Source: Halomarinibacterium sp041392125
GTDB taxonomy: Bacteria; Bacteroidota; Bacteroidia; Flavobacteriales; Flavobacteriaceae
Assembly (NCBI GenBank): GCA_041392125.1
Contig: JAWKMR010000008.1
Location: forward strand, 1-64,000
Reading direction: 5' to 3'
DNA length: 64,000 nt
Shown here: piece by piece, positions 48,392 to 56,258 of the stretch
Numbering within the stretch: position 1 is the first letter of the stretch
Layout: each line of letters opens with the position of its first letter
Notes under the pieces: model-generated
Seen by the model: only the letters and a program-made list of their open reading frames with translations
Database searches by the model: none
What the model was told of the DNA's origin: nothing
Translations under genes and position numbers: made by a program

Positions 48392-50869
48392 TTAATTCAA
48401 TAAATTTAAAAAAGTAAGCCCAAAAATAAAGGCTCCCTGGCTATTCCCTTGAAAATACGATTGTACATAGTCGAGGCGTAACAATCGATATTTTCCCCAT
48501 CCAAGGTTATCCAGTCCTAAGGAAACCTCACTATAGGGCAAATTATCTTGTGTGCTTAGATAGTGTCCTCCAATGACTAAGTTAAATCCTAGTTGGTTAA
48601 TACCGGGAATTTTATTGAGAAGCCATCCTTTAAAATTATGCTCTGCATGGGCTTCAAAATAGCTATTATTGGTACTTAAACTGTAATATGGAAGAAGGTT
48701 AAATACGTTAGTATAATTACTACTGGTTCCCACTCGAGTTTGGTTTCCGTTAAAATGTTGAAAATCGATAAAAGAAATATTTTCGGCATTAAAAAAAGTA
48801 CCTCCTTTTAAATTGTAGTTTAATTCTCCTATATTTCCAAGCTTCAACTCTTGATGCATCCTCGCTTTTAGCTGAGTGAAATTATAGTCAGGGTCGCTTC
48901 CTGCAAAAGCATTTTCTATCCCTAAAGTAAGGATTGGGTATTTGGAATCGCCATAATTGAATTTTCCATCGGGATAAGTCATGTATTTTTGCGCGAATGA
49001 AATATTTGCTTCAAGATTCGTTTTAATGAGATGGTGTTCTAAAAAAGCAGCACTGTTGTTATCGTTTGGGAATAAAGGATTATTGCTACTATATTGAATA
49101 TCTTCCTGCGGAAAAAAAACCTGATTTGTGTTATTAAATAGTGAAGTTCTGTTTTGATAACTTACTGAAAGATTTGTACGTACCCCGTTCGTTATTTCCT
49201 GAAACCAAGCGACGCCTGCATAATTAAGTTCAAAAACCTTCATATAGTTTCTTTCGAAAAACAAGGTAGAAATACTATTAATAAAGGGAGAAATAGGGTT
49301 GTTACCATTAAATTGCTTTACTTCACTTCCTGCAAAAGCAGAAAGTTGCAATCTGTTGGTGCTATTAAACTTTTTTGTGAGGCTGCCTTTCCAACGTAAG
49401 CGATCTTCAGAAACGCCATAATTAGCGGAAAGGTTGGCGTATAGCCATTGGGTTCGGTTTTCATCATACCATGTAAAAAAGGTAAGCCCTGCATTTCCAT
49501 TCCATCCTTGAACCGTATTGAAATTAATGCCGGGTAAAGGAGCATTGTAACTTAGTTCCCACTTACTATACGTGTTTTTATAAGAATATCCTGTAAATGG
49601 ACTCAGTAAGCTAAATTTATTATTTTTGGCATCAATGGAGTCCAGATACTGTTTTGATTTTCGAAGTTCCTGAATACTATCTTTTTTAAGATAATCTTTG
49701 GTTTCTTCTTCGGTAAGTTGCACAGGACGTTTTTCTTCCCAAAAAAGACTGTCTTTTTTATTCGCTTGGGGTTCAAAATAGAGAACTTCATTTCCGAAGA
49801 ATTTTTTGTTAAAATTTGGGGTGAAAGAATAGTTACTATAAACGGCAATAAAACGCCCGTCTCCGTTAAAACCTAAAAATCCGAAACTAAAATCGATGGT
49901 TTGTGAAATTTTTATCCAAGCATTTTCAGTGCCATCGTACTTAAAATTTTGCTTAAAAATGAGCTCTTTCACAAAGGGAATTTGTATGGCGGTTCCGGTA
50001 GTTTTTAAATCCAAGCCGTATAATTGCCAATCGTCTTCTACAATGTAAATAATTCCTTCCCAAATGCGGTCATTGGCGCGTTTGGGAGAAACTTTTATTT
50101 TATTAATAAGCTTATTGCCTTCGTAAAAAACACCTTCCAATTTGTATTTGTAATAACTCAAGGCATTGGAAGCAATGGGCGAAACAATTTGGGTATTGAG
50201 ATCTACAGCATTTTCATAAAAGTTGAAATTAGCATCCTGAGCACTGTTAAAGCTGAAACCATTGTCATTTCCGCTTAGTTTGCTTGCTACAATAGTCTCC
50301 TTAAAATCATTTGGTTTTCTATAGGCTATATGGCTTATCGTTTCTGAAAGATAAATAATACCCGTGCGGGTTGAGTCTAAAGCGCCATCAAAATCACCTA
50401 CTTCCTGACCTAAAATCTTTTTTGGGATACTGTCCACACGCCAAATACCTCTAGAGTAAAAATCGGCAGTATATTCTGAAATCTTATCGAGGTTTTCTTT
50501 TCTTTTGGCAATGGTTTCTCTAATAATTCGATAGGCAGGGTCTTCAGAAGTGTTAATAACTACTTCCTCCAAACTAACAGTGGCTTCTTTTAACGATACA
50601 TTTAAAATAAAAGGAAAGCTATCTACAGCAACTTCTTTTTTAATCGTTTCAAACCCTAAGTATTGAAAAATTAGAGTATAACTCCCTTTTTCTAAAACCT
50701 CTAAGGAATACTTTCCATCCTCATTACTGGTGGTGCCTGTGTATGAATCTTCCAGATAAATATTAACGTAGGGTAGGGGTTGGTTGTTGGTGTCGGTAAC
50801 TGTTCCTTCAATTTGGGCAGTCGAGCTAAAGGCAATGAGAAGGCAGAAAAGGGCAAACGTTTGTTTCAT
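48392..50869 (-). CDS. DUF5686 family protein with CarboxypepD_reg-like domain
   Basis: An 825-residue outer-membrane protein: signal peptide, CarboxypepD_reg-like domain (residues about 20-100, GTVTDTNNQPLPYVNIYLEDS) and the DUF5686 region with a barrel C-terminus (FIFGLTFLNLLN). The family is common in Bacteroidota and has no settled function; the regulatory-like domain is shared with TonB receptors, but there is no plug domain here. It stands alone. Confidence 0.88.
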   Translation of the reverse strand: MKQTFALFCLLIAFSSTAQIEGTVTDTNNQPLPYVNIYLEDSYTGTTSNEDGKYSLEVLEKGSYTLIFQYLGFETIKKEVAVDSFPFILNVSLKEATVSLEEVVINTSEDPAYRIIRETIAKRKENLDKISEYTADFYSRGIWRVDSIPKKILGQEVGDFDGALDSTRTGIIYLSETISHIAYRKPNDFKETIVASKLSGNDNGFSFNSAQDANFNFYENAVDLNTQIVSPIASNALSYYKYKLEGVFYEGNKLINKIKVSPKRANDRIWEGIIYIVEDDWQLYGLDLKTTGTAIQIPFVKELIFKQNFKYDGTENAWIKISQTIDFSFGFLGFNGDGRFIAVYSNYSFTPNFNKKFFGNEVLYFEPQANKKDSLFWEEKRPVQLTEEETKDYLKKDSIQELRKSKQYLDSIDAKNNKFSLLSPFTGYSYKNTYSKWELSYNAPLPGINFNTVQGWNGNAGLTFFTWYDENRTQWLYANLSANYGVSEDRLRWKGSLTKKFNSTNRLQLSAFAGSEVKQFNGNNPISPFINSISTLFFERNYMKVFELNYAGVAWFQEITNGVRTNLSVSYQNRTSLFNNTNQVFFPQEDIQYSSNNPLFPNDNNSAAFLEHHLIKTNLEANISFAQKYMTYPDGKFNYGDSKYPILTLGIENAFAGSDPDYNFTQLKARMHQELKLGNIGELNYNLKGGTFFNAENISFIDFQHFNGNQTRVGTSSNYTNVFNLLPYYSLSTNNSYFEAHAEHNFKGWLLNKIPGINQLGFNLVIGGHYLSTQDNLPYSEVSLGLDNLGWGKYRLLRLDYVQSYFQGNSQGAFIFGLTFLNLLN

Positions 50870-50967
50870 ATAAGATTACTTCTATGGAATAGACGTAAAA
50901 TGGGATAACATGGTTGTTTCAAGGTGGAAAATTACAATAAAAAGTAGAGGAAATTCTTAAAGAAATG

Positions 50968-51432
50968 TTAGTTGTTAAATGCTTTTTTAATTCGGCTTAA
51001 ATCACGTTTAGTATCTCGTTCTTTCATTACTTCACGCTTATCGAATTGTTTTTTACCTCTACAAAGAGCTATTTCTAGTTTAGCAAGCCCTTTTTCATTC
51101 GTGAAAAGCAGTAGGGGAACAATAGTTAATCCGGAGTTTTTGACCTCTTTTTCTAGTTTTTTTAACTCTTTCCTATTGAGGAGTAACTTACGCTCCGTTT
51201 TGGGGTTGTGGGTAAAGTGAGAGGCGTGAGAGTATTCCTGAATGGTCATATTAATAGCAAACAACTCGCTATTTGAAAACTCACAAAAACTTTCAGCAAT
51301 AGAGGCTTTTCCTTCCCTAATAGCTTTTATTTCGGTTCCCCGAAGTACTATTCCGGCAGTAAAAGTTTCAAGAATTTCGTATTCAAAACGAGCCTTTCGG
51401 TTTTTAATCTGTACGCTTTTTTGTATTGCCAT
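50968..51432 (-). CDS. smpB: SsrA-binding protein
   Basis: SmpB binds tmRNA and works in rescue of stalled ribosomes. The 154 residues include the OB-fold opening KNRKARFEYEILETFTAGIVL, GTEIKAIREGKASIAESFCEF and the typical C-terminal FDKREVMKERDTKRDL tail. The length is normal. No tmRNA gene is seen nearby. A convergent or operon partner is not evident; the next gene on the same strand ends 28 bases upstream. Confidence 0.96.
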   Translation of the reverse strand: MAIQKSVQIKNRKARFEYEILETFTAGIVLRGTEIKAIREGKASIAESFCEFSNSELFAINMTIQEYSHASHFTHNPKTERKLLLNRKELKKLEKEVKNSGLTIVPLLLFTNEKGLAKLEIALCRGKKQFDKREVMKERDTKRDLSRIKKAFNN

Positions 51433-51460
51433 GGATATAAGAACAAATAAATCCTTTCTA

Positions 51461-51988
51461 TTATAATTCTACCTTTTTGATATTTGCCGATTTTTTTTCT
51501 TTTTTGATTTGAACTATATAAAGCCGCGAATTATCGTCGTCGGGGATATCTTCAAACGTTCCGGCCTCTAACAGGTGATTTACCAACATGGGAGTCGTAT
51601 TACTATGTCCCACAATAAGAATTCTTTGCCCTTTCGTTTCTTTCTTAAATTCTTCTGAAACTAAGGTGTTAGGATCATAAGTTTCAATAGGGAGGTTTTT
51701 ATTTTTCGATATAAATTGTGCTGTTTGCTGTGTCCTTATATACTTGGTAGCATATAATTTGTCAAGCGGAATACTATCAAAATAACTTGCCCACAATTTG
51801 GCTCTTTCAATTCCCCTTTCGGTAAGTGCAGGGTTGGTATTGGTAGAATCACTTCTGTCTTTTTCCGCATGGCGAATAAGATAGTAAGTGGTTACAGCGT
51901 CGATAGGCAAGGATTCTTTTTCTTTACTTTCATTTTTACAAGAAGAAAAAACAATTAAGCTTAAACAAATTGTGATTACTCTAAACAT
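51461..51988 (-). CDS. Histidine phosphatase family lipoprotein (SixA-like)
   Basis: A 175-residue predicted lipoprotein: signal with FSSC (Cys near 17). The phosphatase fold shows YYLIRHAEKDRSD with the catalytic RH pair near 38, and VGHSNTTP with the second His near 128. The short form resembles SixA and small phosphoglycerate-mutase-like phosphatases. The substrate is unknown. An extracytoplasmic location is inferred from the signal. Confidence 0.85.
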   Translation of the reverse strand: MFRVITICLSLIVFSSCKNESKEKESLPIDAVTTYYLIRHAEKDRSDSTNTNPALTERGIERAKLWASYFDSIPLDKLYATKYIRTQQTAQFISKNKNLPIETYDPNTLVSEEFKKETKGQRILIVGHSNTTPMLVNHLLEAGTFEDIPDDDNSRLYIVQIKKEKKSANIKKVEL

Positions 51989-52083
51989 CTTTTTTTAATT
52001 TCTGAAACCAAAGATACTTTTATTACGTAAATGTAATTGAGGTTTTAGAGTTAAAGTTGTTTGTTTGATTGCTGTGAAGAAGA

Positions 52084-52119
52084 GAAAGCCCTCCAAAGCA
52101 CCTGCTGCGGAGGGTTTTC
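52084..52119 (-). terminator. Terminator for the 41-codon gene
   Basis: GAAAGCCCTCC pairs with GGAGGGTTTTC (one G-T pair) around a 14-base loop, followed on the minus strand by TCTCTTCTTC. It lies five bases past the stop of the small ORF at 52124-52249 and 95 bases before the phosphatase start. Confidence 0.7.
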
Positions 52120-52123
52120 TTGT

Positions 52124-52249
52124 TTATAAATACGTTATAATGGTAAGGGTAGAGTATACTGTAGAAAAAACGGTAACACATAGAATGTATAAACCCAGAG
52201 TGTGATTTCTACCGGAATGTTTTTTTGATTGTAATTGATTGGTTTTCAT
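52124..52249 (-). CDS. Small predicted membrane protein, 41 residues
   Basis: The ORF starts MKTNQLQSKKHSGRNHTLGL and ends in a hydrophobic stretch (LYILCVTVFSTVYSTLTIITYL), so a single C-terminal helix after a basic, polar start is likely. It has its own terminator five bases after the stop. The 5' leader contains TTGTTCGT/ACGAACAA as an inverted repeat and an AACCAATCAAT direct repeat. It is not in standard annotation because of length. Codon choice is A/T-rich like its neighbours. Function unknown; a purely regulatory RNA is the alternative. Confidence 0.5.
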   Translation of the reverse strand: MKTNQLQSKKHSGRNHTLGLYILCVTVFSTVYSTLTIITYL

Positions 52250-52301
52250 TTTGTTCGTTTTATTGATTGGTTACTATAAAGACGAACAACCTGAAATTTT
52301 G

Positions 52302-52787
52302 TTACACTTTATTTTTTTTGAAAGCTGAAATACGTTCCTCAAAAGAATTTTCAGTAACAGGGCTTTTGACGCGTTCAAATAGTTGTAAAAAATCTTCCGA
52401 ATGTTTTTCACGGCGTTGTTCCAATAGATTGAAATGAACATAACTGCTCCACATAAGTGCCTTCATTTCAGTTTTGTCAGTATTTAACATTCGTAATTCC
52501 ACTTGAATACTAGTATCGTTATACGATAGCAATTGCGATTGAATGGTCACTTCTTCCATTAACCATGCAGGGCGTAAATAAGCTATTTGATTACTTCCTA
52601 CTACCCAACTTTTTCCCTCTTCACGTCCCATTTTATAAATATCTATACCGTAATGTTTTATGAGTTGGTCTTCACGTGCATTGACCATATAATTCAAATA
52701 TTCAGAATTGTTTAAATGATTAAAAGGATCGCAATGTTGAAAACGAATTAATGTTTTACTTTCTAATATAATGGGAGGATTTTGCAT
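52302..52787 (-). CDS. Acyl-CoA thioesterase family protein (4HBT)
   Basis: A 161-residue hotdog-fold protein. FQHCDPFNHLNNSEYLNYM is the 4HBT active-site region with the catalytic Asp in CDPFNH. The start is the ATG at 52787: an upstream reading from 52853 would run through the clpB terminator hairpin. The substrate, probably an acyl-CoA or acyl-carrier protein, is not specified by the sequence. Confidence 0.85.
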   Translation of the reverse strand: MQNPPIILESKTLIRFQHCDPFNHLNNSEYLNYMVNAREDQLIKHYGIDIYKMGREEGKSWVVGSNQIAYLRPAWLMEEVTIQSQLLSYNDTSIQVELRMLNTDKTEMKALMWSSYVHFNLLEQRREKHSEDFLQLFERVKSPVTENSFEERISAFKKNKV

Positions 52788-52798
52788 AAAATTAATTT

Positions 52799-52840
52799 TA
52801 AACAAAAATACGACCCTTGAGAGAAAATCCAAAGGGTCGT
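52799..52840 (-). terminator. Intrinsic terminator after clpB
   Basis: ACGACCCTT (52810-52818) and AAGGGTCGT (52832-52840) form a nine-base stem, followed on the minus strand by ATTTTTGTTT. It lies 60 bases past the clpB stop. Confidence 0.82.
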
Positions 52841-52899
52841 ACTTACTAACCAATCAAATTATAAAACGGGTTTTTTGAAGGAAACCGAACCTTTGCTAA

Positions 52900-55503
52900 T
52901 TATTGCTTTACTAAATCTTCTTGATTTCTGAAAACCAATTGGTCATCAAAACTGTCTAATAAAATAATGCTATCTACACTTATTTTTCCTGAAAGGATTT
53001 CTTTTGAAAGTGCATTTAACACTTCTTTCTGAATCACTCTTTTTACTGGGCGTGCTCCATATTGTGGATCAAATCCATGTTTAGAAAGGTGTTCAATAGC
53101 TTCTTCCGTAGCATCCAAGGTAATGTGTTGCTTTGCCAACATTTTTGTGACTCCTTTTAACTGAAGTCCAACTATTTGTTTAATATCCTTTTGTGTTAAG
53201 GGTGTAAACATGATAATGTCATCAATTCTGTTTAAAAACTCTGGTCGTACCGATTGTTTTAGTAATCCAAGTACTTCTACTTTGGCAGCTTCCATAGCGG
53301 TGTCAATGTCTTTAACACTTTCAAATTTGTCTTGAATTATATGGCTTCCCATATTACTGGTCATAATAATGATGGTATTTTTGAAATCGGCCACACGTCC
53401 TTTATTATCGGTTAATCGGCCTTCGTCTAATACCTGTAATAAAATATTGAAAGTATCCGGGTGTGCCTTTTCAATCTCATCAAGTAATACTACCGAATAA
53501 GGTTTTCTTCGTACCGCTTCTGTTAATTGGCCACCTTCATCATAGCCTACGTAGCCAGGAGGAGCTCCTACCAATCTGCTCACACTATGGCGTTCTTGAT
53601 ATTCGCTCATGTCAATACGGGTCATGGCATTTTCATCATCAAAAAGATATTCTGCAAGTGCTTTTGCCAATTCTGTTTTACCTACTCCTGTTGTTCCTAA
53701 AAACAGAAAGGAGCCAATAGGCTTTTTAGCATCTTGCAATCCGGCTCTGCTGCGACGAATGGCATCGCTAACAGCCGCAATAGCTTCTTCTTGCCCCACC
53801 ACACGTTTGTGTAGTTCGTCTTCCAATTTTAAGAGTTTGTCTCGTTCACTTTGTATCATTTTGGTAACCGGAATTCCGGTCCATTTGGCAACCACTTCGG
53901 CAATATCTTCATAAGTAACTTCCTCTTTAATCATAGAACTTTCCCCTTGGGTAGAGGCTAATTCACTTTCAAATTTTGAAAGGTTTTCTTGGGCGTCTTT
54001 AATTTTGCCGTAGCGTATCTCGGCTACTTTCCCAAAATCTCCATCTCGTTCGGCCCGCTCTGCTTCTAATTTATATTCTTCAATCTGTTTCTTGCTATTC
54101 TGAATATTTTCCACGACTTCTTTTTCACTCTTCCACTTGGCATTCAGTTCATTACGTTCTTCTTTTAAATTGGCCAAATCACTGCGTAATACCTTCAATT
54201 TAGCTTCATCGCCTTCTCTTTTAATGGCTTCAATTTCAATTTCTAATTGCATTATTTTTCGGTCCAACACATCTAATTCTTCCGGTTTGGAGTTGATTTC
54301 CATTCGTAGTTTTGAAGCAGCTTCATCCATTAAGTCAATAGCTTTATCTGGCAAAAATCGATTGGTGATATAGCGTTGTGAAAGTTCTACCGCCGCAATA
54401 ATAGCTTCGTCTTTAATACGTACTTTGTGATGTGTTTCGTATTTTTCTTTAATTCCGCGGAGAATAGAAATAGCACTTTCGGTATCGGGCTCATCTACCA
54501 ACACCTTTTGAAACCTACGCTCTAACGCTTTGTCTTTTTCAAAATATTTTTGATATTCATCTAGCGTGGTAGCTCCAATTGCACGGAGTTCACCTCTAGC
54601 CAAGGCAGGTTTTAAAATATTGGCTGCATCCATAGCACCTTGTCCGCCACCGGCACCCACCAAAGTATGGATTTCATCAATAAACAGGACAATATCTCCA
54701 TCGCTGGAAGTAACTTCTTTAATTACCGCTTTAAGACGCTCTTCGAACTCTCCTTTATATTTTGCCCCTGCAATAAGCGCTCCCATATCTAGAGAATAAA
54801 TCTCTTTAGTTTTTAAATTTTCTGGAACATCGCCATCTACAATACGGTGGGCTAATCCTTCGGCAATGGCCGTTTTACCGGTTCCTGGTTCTCCTACTAA
54901 CATAGGATTGTTTTTGGTGCGACGCGATAAAATTTGAAGAATTCTTCGTATTTCCTCATCGCGACCAATTACAGGATCGAGTTTTCCGTCTCTAGCTAAC
55001 TGATTTAAGTTGCGCGCGTATTTGCTTAAAGAGTTGTATGTGTCCTCAGCACTTTGGGAGGTTACTCTATCTCCTTTGCGCAATTCTTCAATGGCAGCTT
55101 TAAGGCCTTTTTCGGTTACACCTTGGTCTTTTAAACTTTGCGCAGTGGTACTTTTTGAGTTAAATATTGCCAGCAGTAAGTGTTCCACACTTACAAACTC
55201 ATCACTCATTTTTTTTGCTATAATACTAGCCTCATTTACTGTTTTTCCGGCTTCTCGAGAAAGCATTAAATCTCCTCCCGAGACTTTAGGGAAAGACTCT
55301 AGTTGTTTGTCTATTATTTGTTGAAGTACACTTACATTTACATTCAGTTTCTTGAGGATGAAGGGTAATACGTTTTCATCCACCTCAAATAAGGCCTTCA
55401 GTAAATGTTCATTTTCAATTTGTTGATGTCCAAAGCTTTGTGCAAGTTGTTGTGCTTGCTGAATGGCTTCTTGACTTTTTATTGTGAAATTATTAAAGTT
55501 CAT
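52900..55503 (-). CDS. clpB: ATP-dependent chaperone ClpB
   Basis: ClpB (867 residues) solubilises protein aggregates with DnaK. All domains are visible: Clp N domain (1-145, FTIKSQEAIQQAQQLAQ), the first AAA+ with Walker A GEPGTGKTAIAEG near 203 and Walker B DEIHTLVGAG, the middle coiled coil (about 405-525), and the second AAA+ with GTTGVGKTELAKAL near 606 and DEIEKAHPD. The length is typical. Three TGACGTA-type elements lie upstream and may be operators. Confidence 0.97.
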   Translation of the reverse strand: MNFNNFTIKSQEAIQQAQQLAQSFGHQQIENEHLLKALFEVDENVLPFILKKLNVNVSVLQQIIDKQLESFPKVSGGDLMLSREAGKTVNEASIIAKKMSDEFVSVEHLLLAIFNSKSTTAQSLKDQGVTEKGLKAAIEELRKGDRVTSQSAEDTYNSLSKYARNLNQLARDGKLDPVIGRDEEIRRILQILSRRTKNNPMLVGEPGTGKTAIAEGLAHRIVDGDVPENLKTKEIYSLDMGALIAGAKYKGEFEERLKAVIKEVTSSDGDIVLFIDEIHTLVGAGGGQGAMDAANILKPALARGELRAIGATTLDEYQKYFEKDKALERRFQKVLVDEPDTESAISILRGIKEKYETHHKVRIKDEAIIAAVELSQRYITNRFLPDKAIDLMDEAASKLRMEINSKPEELDVLDRKIMQLEIEIEAIKREGDEAKLKVLRSDLANLKEERNELNAKWKSEKEVVENIQNSKKQIEEYKLEAERAERDGDFGKVAEIRYGKIKDAQENLSKFESELASTQGESSMIKEEVTYEDIAEVVAKWTGIPVTKMIQSERDKLLKLEDELHKRVVGQEEAIAAVSDAIRRSRAGLQDAKKPIGSFLFLGTTGVGKTELAKALAEYLFDDENAMTRIDMSEYQERHSVSRLVGAPPGYVGYDEGGQLTEAVRRKPYSVVLLDEIEKAHPDTFNILLQVLDEGRLTDNKGRVADFKNTIIIMTSNMGSHIIQDKFESVKDIDTAMEAAKVEVLGLLKQSVRPEFLNRIDDIIMFTPLTQKDIKQIVGLQLKGVTKMLAKQHITLDATEEAIEHLSKHGFDPQYGARPVKRVIQKEVLNALSKEILSGKISVDSIILLDSFDDQLVFRNQEDLVKQ

Positions 55504-55522
55504 AGTATTTATTTTTGTTGTC

Positions 55523-55602
55523 TACGTCAAAAGATATGCCCATGCTATTTTAAGACAAAATGACGTATAATTTTATTCAAAAGAGGACATTTTGACGTAT
55601 AA
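55523..55602 (-). promoter_or_regulatory. TGACGTA element cluster upstream of clpB
   Basis: GACAAAATGACGTATAA (55554-55570) and GACATTTTGACGTATAA (55586-55602) are 17-base direct repeats differing only at an AAA/TTT core, 32 bases apart. A third, opposite-strand core (TACGTCAAAA, 55523-55532) lies between them and the clpB ATG. Read on the minus strand the repeats are TTATACGTCA-. The cluster is candidate heat- or stress-responsive operator DNA for clpB, or for the divergent HNH gene. Function is inferred. Confidence 0.5.
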
Positions 55603-55605
55603 AAA

Positions 55606-55637
55606 TTGCTTTGCATGTTATTTTGAATGTATCTTTG
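55606..55637 (+). promoter_or_regulatory. Promoter of the NUMOD4/HNH gene
   Basis: TTG (55606-55608), 21 bases and TATCTTTG (55630-55637), a good TTG-N21-TAnnTTTG match, 49 bases before the ATG. Confidence 0.55.
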
Positions 55638-55686
55638 GTGAGAATATACAGATTATTAGGGGGAGCGATTTTTTTAAATTTTATAA

Positions 55687-56238
55687 ATGATACAAAATTT
55701 AAGGAAAGAGCAATGGAAAAAAATCGTTTTCGACGATGGCATTGACGAGAAGGAACACTTCAAAATTTCAAACTACGGAAGAGTTATTAATTGTAAAGGA
55801 CCAAAAGAATTTCTTGTAAAAGAGTCGTTTATAAATGGCTACAGAAACCTTCCGGTAAAACAAAAGAAGAATCAGAAATCTACCAGTAGGTATGTGCATA
55901 AACTGGTTGCACAACATTTTTTGGAACAAGGAGAAGAGTGCCAGTACGTTATTCATCTAAATTACGATAAAACCAACAATAGTGTAGAGAATCTTAGGTG
56001 GGCTACTAAGCGTGAAAAAGAAGTACATCAATTCAGTAATCCGGAATACAAAAATAAGCCCAGACAACGCACCTATGCTAAGCTTACAGAAGCTAAAGTA
56101 ATGCTTATTAAAAGGAAAATTAACGACCCCAATCGAAGGACTAGATTAAAAATGATTGCCAAACAATTTGGGATTTCTGAAATGCAATTGTATCGCATAA
56201 AAACCGGCGAAAACTGGTCTAGTGTTAAGGAATATTGA
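55687..56238 (+). CDS. NUMOD4 / HNH endonuclease-like protein
   Basis: A 183-residue protein: NUMOD4-like opening (KKIVFDDGIDEKEHFKISNYGRVIN), HNH region (VHKLVAQHFLE, VIHLNYDKTNNSVENLRWATK) with the H-N-N positions in place, and a C-terminal helix-turn-helix-like NUMOD segment (KMIAKQFGISEMQLYRIKTGENWSSV). Such proteins are homing endonucleases in phage introns, but here there is no intron, split gene or insertion scar. Freestanding chromosomal versions are common in flavobacteria. It may be a regulator or a selfish element; both are inference. Confidence 0.82.
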   Translation: MIQNLRKEQWKKIVFDDGIDEKEHFKISNYGRVINCKGPKEFLVKESFINGYRNLPVKQKKNQKSTSRYVHKLVAQHFLEQGEECQYVIHLNYDKTNNSVENLRWATKREKEVHQFSNPEYKNKPRQRTYAKLTEAKVMLIKRKINDPNRRTRLKMIAKQFGISEMQLYRIKTGENWSSVKEY

Positions 56239-56258
56239 TGTTTATATTAAAAAAACTA

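Noticed and set aside
55687..56238. A mobile group I intron around the HNH gene
   Set aside because: Neighbouring genes are intact and no intron core or split reading frame is visible.
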